In this document: piece by piece, positions 7,855 through 14,359 of the stretch
Layout: each line of letters starts with the position of its first letter
How positions within the stretch are numbered: the first letter of the stretch is position 1
Source of the DNA: an uncultured Azospirillum sp.
GTDB taxonomy: Bacteria > Pseudomonadota > Alphaproteobacteria > Azospirillales > Azospirillaceae
NCBI RefSeq assembly: GCF_946480385.1
Contig: NZ_CAMLJP010000140.1
Coordinates: 1 to 14,359 of the forward strand
Reading direction: 5' to 3'
DNA length: 14,359 nt
Notes under the pieces: generated by a model
Databases searched by the model: none
Seen by the model: the letters and a program-made list of their open reading frames with translations, nothing else
Told to the model about the DNA's origin: nothing
Translations under genes and position numbers: made by a program

Positions 7855-8685
7855 ATGGCTGATCTGGTGGCCGAGCGTGTGGGCGAAACCCCCGCTGCCG
7901 CGGAGGCTTCGCCGTCCGAGCAGCTGTTGCTGGTGCTGGATGGGTTCGAGGGGCCGCTCGACATGCTGCTGGCGTTGGGGCGCGACCAGAAGGTCGACCT
8001 GACGCGCATCTCCATCCTGGAACTCGCCGACCAATATCTCGCCTTCGTGGCGGAGGCGCGGAAGGTGCGGCTGGAACTGGCGGCCGACTATCTGGTGATG
8101 GCGGCGTGGCTGGCCTATCTGAAGTCGCGCCTGCTGCTGCCCGAACCGGAGGGGGAGGAGCCGTCCGGCGAGGACATGGCGGCGGCGCTCGCCTTCCAGC
8201 TCCAGCGGCTGGAGGCGATGAAGGGCGCAGCGGAGAAGCTGTTCGCCCGCCCGCGCCTGGGCATCGACATCCACCCGCGCGGCGCGCCGGAGGATTTGGA
8301 CCTGCAGCGCAAGTCGGTCTACGAGGTCACGCTGTTCGACCTGCTGCGCGCCTATGGCCAGCAGCGCGCCCGCAAGGACGCCAGCGTCCTCCACATCGCC
8401 CCGGTCCGCCTCTATTCGATGGAGGAGGCGGTGCAGCGCCTGTCGTCGCTGCTGGGCCGCATGCCGGACTGGGCAACGCTGGCGAGCTTCCTGCCGGGTG
8501 GGGAGGGCGGCGGGCTGCTGACCCGCTCCGCCCTGGCCGCCCATTTCGCCGCGACGCTGGAACTGGCGAAGGCCGGCCGGGTGGAGTTGCGCCAGGAGGG
8601 CGCCTTCGCCCCGCTCTATGTCCGCGGGCGTGCCAGAGATCGTCAGGACGCCGACATTTCGGAAGAAGCGCATTCGCATGATTAA
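7855..8685 (+). CDS. scpA: Segregation and condensation protein ScpA (kleisin)
   Basis: ScpA is the kleisin that bridges the SMC heads and, with ScpB, forms the SMC condensin that organises and segregates the chromosome. The 276-residue product has an N-terminal extension of about 25 residues. It is followed by the family signature FEGPLDMLLALGRDQKVDLT from residue 31 and the helical YLVMAAWLAYLKSRLLLP stretch at 79-96. The C-terminal part (about 200-276) matches the winged-helix region that contacts the SMC head. Its stop TAA lies inside the start region of scpB (ATGATTAA, 8-base overlap), so translation of the two is probably coupled. No strong ribosome-binding site precedes ATG 7855, which fits reading through from the gene 10 bases upstream. 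No smc gene is in the window. Confidence 0.94.
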   Translation: MADLVAERVGETPAAAEASPSEQLLLVLDGFEGPLDMLLALGRDQKVDLTRISILELADQYLAFVAEARKVRLELAADYLVMAAWLAYLKSRLLLPEPEGEEPSGEDMAAALAFQLQRLEAMKGAAEKLFARPRLGIDIHPRGAPEDLDLQRKSVYEVTLFDLLRAYGQQRARKDASVLHIAPVRLYSMEEAVQRLSSLLGRMPDWATLASFLPGGEGGGLLTRSALAAHFAATLELAKAGRVELRQEGAFAPLYVRGRARDRQDADISEEAHSHD

Positions 8686-9295
8686 GGAAGTCACCGACGC
8701 CCACGAGGCGGAGGCCCGCATCGGCAGGCTGCGCCTGCTGGAGGCGCTGCTGTTCGCCTCTGCCGAGCCGCTGGACGAGGAGACGCTGGCCGGACGGATC
8801 GGGATGGAGGTCGGCCCGCTGCTGGAGGAACTGCGCGCCCATTATGCCCCGCGCGGCGTCAATCTGGTGCGCACCGGCGGCGGCTGGGCTTTCCGCACCG
8901 CGGTCGATCTGGCGCCCGAGTTGCGGCGGGAGGAGGAGGTGTCGCGCAAGCTCTCCCGCGCCGCCATCGAGACGCTGGCGATCATCGCCTATCACCAGCC
9001 GGTGACCAGGGGCGAGATCGAATCCATTCGCGGCGTCGCCACCAGCAAGGGCACGCTGGACCTGCTGATGGAACATGGCTGGATCCGGCCGGGCAAGCGG
9101 CGGGAGACGCCGGGCCGACCGCTGACTTGGATCACCACAGATCATTTCCTCGACCATTTCGGGCTGGAAAGCTTGCGCGACCTGCCCAGCGTCGATGACC
9201 TGCGCGCCGCCGGCCTGCTGGACAGCCGCCCGGTGCTGCTTGGGCTGGGGACCACCGGCGACGACAGCGCGCTGGGGGCCGACGACGAGGGCTGA
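8678..9295 (+). CDS. scpB: Segregation and condensation protein ScpB
   Basis: ScpB dimers bind the ScpA kleisin in the SMC condensin complex. The 205-residue product has two winged-helix regions. The family motifs are LLEALLFASAEPL at 20-32, ETLAIIAYHQPVTRGEIESI at 98-117 and the FGLESLRDLP segment at 161-170. ATG 8678 is chosen because the conserved helix begins soon after and GGAAG lies about 12 bases upstream. An in-frame ATG at 8618 would overlap scpA by 68 bases and add 20 residues that do not look like the family. The acidic end after about residue 190 (DDSALGADDEG) appears variable. It is the last gene of the tightly packed block; the next start is 160 bases on. Confidence 0.94.
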   Translation: MIKEVTDAHEAEARIGRLRLLEALLFASAEPLDEETLAGRIGMEVGPLLEELRAHYAPRGVNLVRTGGGWAFRTAVDLAPELRREEEVSRKLSRAAIETLAIIAYHQPVTRGEIESIRGVATSKGTLDLLMEHGWIRPGKRRETPGRPLTWITTDHFLDHFGLESLRDLPSVDDLRAAGLLDSRPVLLGLGTTGDDSALGADDEG

Positions 9296-9384
9296 CCCTG
9301 GGCGGGGGCCGCGTTTTTCGGGGGGTGCCGCGCGAATTCCCGTGAAAGCTCAATGACAACCGTTTAAGGATGGTGGGGCGAACG

Positions 9385-9413
9385 TTGCGGCTCCACGGCC
9401 TTTCTGCCATAGT
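9385..9413 (+). promoter_or_regulatory. Candidate promoter of tatABC
   Basis: In the 160-base gap after scpB, TTGCGG (9385-9390) and CATAGT (9408-9413) are separated by exactly 17 bases. Transcription would start near 9420, about 35 bases before tatA. The -35 box matches only 3 of 6 consensus positions and the -10 box 4 of 6, so this is a plausible call, not a strong one. No intrinsic terminator for the upstream operon is seen in the gap, so read-through is also possible. Confidence 0.4.
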
Positions 9414-9455
9414 GCCGCCCCGCCGCTAAGGCCGTTCAAACGTGATAGGCGCGCC

Positions 9456-9695
9456 ATGGGTTCTTTCAGCATCTGGCACTGGATCATCGTTCTTCTGATC
9501 GTTCTTCTGCTGTTCGGCGCCGGTAAGTTGCCGAAGGTGATGGGCGATCTCGCCAAGGGCGTGAAGTCCTTCAAGGCGGGACTGCAGGACGACAGCGACG
9601 ATGCCGCGCCGGGCAGCAATGCCAAGACCATCACGAACCAGCCGGCCAACACGGCCGAAACCGCGGCCAAGAAGGACGAAGCGGTCCGCAGCTGA
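9456..9695 (+). CDS. tatA: Sec-independent protein translocase TatA
   Basis: TatA multimers help form the passage through which the twin-arginine system exports folded proteins across the inner membrane. The 79-residue protein has one transmembrane helix at about 6-20 ([16 protein letters not shown]), the hinge motif FGAGKLP at 20-26, an amphipathic helix at about 26-43 ([14 protein letters not shown]) and a short polar tail. Length is normal. ATG 9456 gives the expected MGSFSIWHW start; the ribosome-binding site is weak. The membrane helix contains an exact 12-base tandem repeat encoding Ile-Val-Leu-Leu twice. The alternative name TatE is less likely because tatB and tatC follow directly. 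Confidence 0.95.
   Translation: MGSFSIWHWIIVLLIVLLLFGAGKLPKVMGDLAKGVKSFKAGLQDDSDDAAPGSNAKTITNQPANTAETAAKKDEAVRS
9486..9509 (+). repeat. Perfect 12-base tandem repeat in the TatA membrane helix
   Basis: ATCGTTCTTCTG occurs twice, back to back and in frame (9486-9497 and 9498-9509), encoding residues 11-18 as IVLL IVLL. Each copy uses the Leu codon CTT, which is uncommon in this CTG-biased region. TatA keeps its normal length. Confidence 0.95.
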
Positions 9696-9701
9696 CCGGC
9701 G

Positions 9702-9735
9702 GGCGCGCGGGCGCCCTTTCGGAACGCCGCGCGCC
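9702..9735 (+). promoter_or_regulatory. GC-rich hairpin between tatA and tatB
   Basis: GGCGCGCG (9702-9709) pairs with CGCGCGCC (9728-9735). A further three pairs (9711-9713 with 9725-9727) follow across a single bulged G, closing an 11-base loop. The structure fills the gap seven bases after the tatA stop and ends 35 bases before the tatB start. No T-run follows, so it is not a classical terminator. A role in mRNA processing or in raising TatA over TatB is possible but not shown. Confidence 0.55.
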
Positions 9736-9770
9736 GACCCTGCCCACCGCATTCGTGAAGCCGGAAGAAC

Positions 9771-10286
9771 ATGTTCGACATCGCTTGGTCCGAACTGATG
9801 GTGATCGCCGTCATCGCCCTTGTGGTCATCGGGCCCAAGGATTTGCCCAAGGCGATCTTCACGCTCGGCAAATGGGTGCGTAAGGCCAGAGGCGTCGCGC
9901 GCGAGTTCCAGACCCACATCGACGACATGATGCGGGAAACCGAGTTGGACGAGCTTCGCAAGGAAGCGCTGAAGACCCGCGACCTGAACATCAAGAAGAT
10001 GATGGAAGACACCATCGACCCGAAGGGGGAGGTGGGCAAGGCCTTCGATCCCAAGAGCTTCGATGTCGGGCTGAACGGCCATCACGGCAGCACCCCGGAG
10101 CCGGACCTGCCCCAGGCGCCGCCGCCCACCGCTCCGGCGGTGACCGACAGCGTGGCGCCGTCGGCTGCTCCCTCTCCGATCACCACCGAGCCGCCGCAAC
10201 CGGTTCCGGTGCCAGCGCCGCAGCCCGCTCCGGCCCCGCGGCCGGATGCCGTGGCCTCCGCCCAGCCGACCGACAAGCAGACCTGA
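9771..10286 (+). CDS. tatB: Sec-independent protein translocase TatB
   Basis: TatB forms the signal-peptide receptor complex with TatC in the twin-arginine pathway. The 171-residue protein begins MFDIAWSELM, with the conserved Glu8, then a transmembrane helix at about 6-20 and the Gly21-Pro22 hinge. A charged amphipathic helix follows at about 25-80, with many Arg, Lys, Glu and Asp residues. Residues 108-171 form a tail rich in Pro and Ala that is probably disordered. GGAAG about 6 bases upstream is a good ribosome-binding site for ATG 9771. The initial Phe-Asp and Glu8 distinguish it from TatA. The tatC gene follows after 15 bases. Confidence 0.95.
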   Translation: MFDIAWSELMVIAVIALVVIGPKDLPKAIFTLGKWVRKARGVAREFQTHIDDMMRETELDELRKEALKTRDLNIKKMMEDTIDPKGEVGKAFDPKSFDVGLNGHHGSTPEPDLPQAPPPTAPAVTDSVAPSAAPSPITTEPPQPVPVPAPQPAPAPRPDAVASAQPTDKQT

Positions 10287-10301
10287 AGATAAAGACGGGC
10301 C

Positions 10302-11093
10302 ATGACGGGCGAAACGCAGCAGGACGAACTCGAAGACAGCAAGATGCCGCTGATCGATCACCTGATCGAGTTGCGGAACCGGCTGATGTGGTCGATCGGT
10401 GCAATCCTGATCGCCTTCCTGCTGTGTTATGCGGTGTCGGACAAGATCTATAATTTCCTTGTCCAGCCGCTGGCCGACCTGTTGGCGGGGCAGGGGCGGC
10501 GGATGATCTACACCGGCCTGACCGAAGCCTTCTTCACCTATGTGAAGGTGGCGTTCTGGGCCGGCTGCTTCATCTCCTTCCCGATCATCGCCAGCCAGAT
10601 CTGGATGTTCGTGGCGCCGGGGCTCTACAAGCACGAGCGCAAGGCCTTCCTGCCCTTCCTGGTGGCGACGCCGATCATGTTCCTGACCGGCGCCGGCATC
10701 GTCTATTACTTCATCTTCCCAATGGCTTGGCGCTTCTTCCTGGGATTCGAGTTCCATCCCGGCGGCGACGCCAACGCCCTGCCCATCGAGTTCGAGGCGC
10801 GCGTCGGCGAATACCTGCATCTGGTGATGTCGCTGATCTTCGCCTTTGGCATCGCCTTCCAGCTGCCGGTCCTGCTGACCCTGCTGGTCCGCGTCGGCAT
10901 CATCAGCACCGACGCGCTGGCGTCGAAGCGGCGCTATGCCATCGTCGGCGCCTTCGTCGCCGCGGCGGTGCTGACCCCGCCGGACGTCATCAGCCAGGTC
11001 AGTCTGGCGCTGCCGCTGATCGCGCTCTACGAAATCGCGATCATCGTCGGCCGCCGGATCGAAAAGGCGCGGGCCGAGGCGGAAGCCCAATAG
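10302..11093 (+). CDS. tatC: Sec-independent protein translocase TatC
   Basis: TatC is the six-helix inner-membrane core of the twin-arginine export machine and recognises the signal peptide. The 263-residue protein carries the family hallmarks: HLIELRNRL at 20-28, the first periplasmic/cytoplasmic loop with FVAPGLYKHERK at 103-114, Glu170 in GEYLHLVMSL, FAFGIAFQLPV at 180-190 and LTPPDVISQ at 224-232. Membrane segments lie at about 29-46, 78-100, 115-138, 172-195, 212-225 and 233-250. Length is normal. It starts 15 bases after tatB with no visible terminator between. The next gene, alaS, begins 142 bases downstream. Confidence 0.97.
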   Translation: MTGETQQDELEDSKMPLIDHLIELRNRLMWSIGAILIAFLLCYAVSDKIYNFLVQPLADLLAGQGRRMIYTGLTEAFFTYVKVAFWAGCFISFPIIASQIWMFVAPGLYKHERKAFLPFLVATPIMFLTGAGIVYYFIFPMAWRFFLGFEFHPGGDANALPIEFEARVGEYLHLVMSLIFAFGIAFQLPVLLTLLVRVGIISTDALASKRRYAIVGAFVAAAVLTPPDVISQVSLALPLIALYEIAIIVGRRIEKARAEAEAQ

Positions 11094-11118
11094 TCGGCCG
11101 GGCATTCGTCCACCCCTT

Positions 11119-11208
11119 TTGTCTGCCGTGACGCAGGGTAATAATCCGTCCGTCGTGGACATGCCGCCATTCTCGCGCTAAAAGCACGGTTCGGCCAATG
11201 GAAGGCCG
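11119..11208 (+). promoter_or_regulatory. Candidate alaS promoter and leader region
   Basis: The 142-base gap between tatC and alaS holds no gene. Two weak promoter candidates are visible. TTGTCT (11119-11124) lies upstream of an AATAAT-like box around 11140-11145, with a short spacer of about 15 bases. GTGGAC (11155-11160) lies 18 bases before TAAAAG (11179-11184). A small inverted repeat, CGGCC (11192-11196) with GGCCG (11204-11208), follows in the would-be leader, upstream of the GGAG ribosome-binding site. I cannot choose between the candidates by eye. Confidence 0.3.
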
Positions 11209-11235
11209 CAGCCGCGTACCCGGAGCCTTGACCGT

Positions 11236-13905
<2,670 letters not shown>

Positions 13906-13918
13906 TCGCACTGAAACC

Positions 13919-13949
13919 CGGCCCCCGGTCCGCTCCGGGGGCCGTTTTT
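13919..13949 (+). terminator. Intrinsic terminator after alaS
   Basis: CGGCCCCCGG (13919-13928) pairs perfectly with CCGGGGGCCG (13935-13944) around a 6-base TCCGCT loop and is followed at once by TTTTT. It begins 13 bases after the alaS stop and is the only convincing intrinsic terminator in the window. Confidence 0.93.
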
Positions 13950-13979
13950 CTGTTCGTGCCGTCTTCATAAGGTCCGGCG

Positions 13980-14312
13980 ATGGAACTTCCGACTCTGCCC
14001 TTCACCGTGACCGACTGGGCCGCTGTCCCGGTCACCGAACATCCGGGCGAAACCGGCAAGGCGTTGTGGCGCAGCTTCCATGCCGGGGATCTGCGGGTTC
14101 GGCTGGTCGAATACACGCCGGGATATCTGGCCGACCATTGGTGCGACCGCGGCCATGTGCTGTTCGTGGTCAGCGGCGAGCTGATCACCGAGCTGAAGGA
14201 CGGCCGCCGTTTCGTCCTGACCGCCGGCATGAGCTATCAGGTGTCCGATTTCGGCGACGAACCGCATCGGTCCTCGACCGAAACCGGTGCCACCCTGTTT
14301 ATCGTGGACTGA
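13980..14312 (+). CDS. Small cupin-fold protein
   Basis: The 110-residue protein is a single small beta-barrel of cupin type. The core segment VEYTPGYLADHWCDRGHVLFVVSGEL (from residue 43) combines the Asp-His-Trp-Cys cluster and a following His with the Gly-Glu-Leu turn seen in cupins. The later DFGDEPHRSS segment (89-98) offers another His. These suggest a possible metal site, but the full set of ligands cannot be confirmed by eye. It resembles the short proteins annotated as 'DHCW motif cupin fold'. No function is known to me for that group. AAGG lies just before ATG 13980. It stands behind the alaS terminator and 27 bases ahead of the right-edge gene, with which it may be co-transcribed. 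Confidence 0.8.
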   Translation: MELPTLPFTVTDWAAVPVTEHPGETGKALWRSFHAGDLRVRLVEYTPGYLADHWCDRGHVLFVVSGELITELKDGRRFVLTAGMSYQVSDFGDEPHRSSTETGATLFIVD

Positions 14313-14339
14313 AACCTTCTCGCTTGAGGGAGCCCACCC

Positions 14340-14359
14340 ATGCGCTTCACCGGAACCGA
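14340..14359 (+). CDS. Start of a gene cut by the right edge
   Basis: ATG 14340 opens MRFTGT before the window ends. A good GAGGGAG ribosome-binding site sits about 8 bases upstream (14326-14332), and the start is 27 bases after the cupin stop. Six residues cannot identify a protein. I recall MoxR-type AAA ATPases in alphaproteobacteria that begin in a similar way, so that is a guess to test, not a call. Confidence 0.5.

Noticed and set aside
8618..8677. An earlier start for scpB
   Set aside because: It would overlap scpA by 68 bases and add 20 residues outside the family domain. ATG 8678 fits the usual start better.
9296..9330. A possible terminator after scpB around a TTTTT run
   Set aside because: The G-rich flanks are not complementary over a useful length, and the T-run is not preceded by a stable stem.
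9426..11162. A 578-codon minus-strand open frame across tatABC
   Set aside because: The composition is typical of an antisense shadow, and three well-identified tat genes lie on the other strand.

Overview
The window is GC-rich, with a strong G/C bias at third codon positions. Its gene order and protein sequences point to an alphaproteobacterium of the Rhodospirillales, most likely Azospirillum or a close relative. That assignment is inferred from remembered family sequences and gene order, not from a search. The DNA is a dense, ordinary chromosomal core region. I see no insertion sequence, integrase, prophage gene, CRISPR array, tRNA or rRNA, and no gene-free stretch longer than about 190 bases.

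Left part, minus strand (1-1841): erpA (A-type iron-sulfur carrier), then xthA (exonuclease III, GTG start), then an unrecognised helical protein that runs off the left edge. A good sigma-70-type promoter lies just upstream of erpA in the divergent gap to dgt.

Centre, plus strand (2034-9295): dgt, argS, a membrane-anchored SPOR-domain protein, nagZ, a short M50 (site-2-protease-like) membrane metalloprotease, scpA and scpB. From argS to scpB the genes overlap by 4-29 bases or are 10-16 bases apart, so this looks like one translationally coupled operon. It joins tRNA charging, septal peptidoglycan binding, peptidoglycan recycling, intramembrane proteolysis and chromosome condensation. dgt is 59 bases upstream and probably belongs to the same transcript.

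Right centre (9456-11093): tatA, tatB and tatC, the complete twin-arginine protein export system. A candidate promoter precedes tatA, and a strong GC-rich hairpin lies between tatA and tatB.

Right part (11236-14359): alaS, closed by a textbook intrinsic terminator, then a small cupin-fold protein and the first codons of a gene cut by the right edge.

I found no convincing new biological system. The items most worth a second look are the unrecognised left-edge gene, an exact 12-base tandem duplication inside the TatA transmembrane segment, the duplicated last five codons of dgt, the hairpin between tatA and tatB, an AT-rich inverted repeat below xthA, and alaS directly after tatC.
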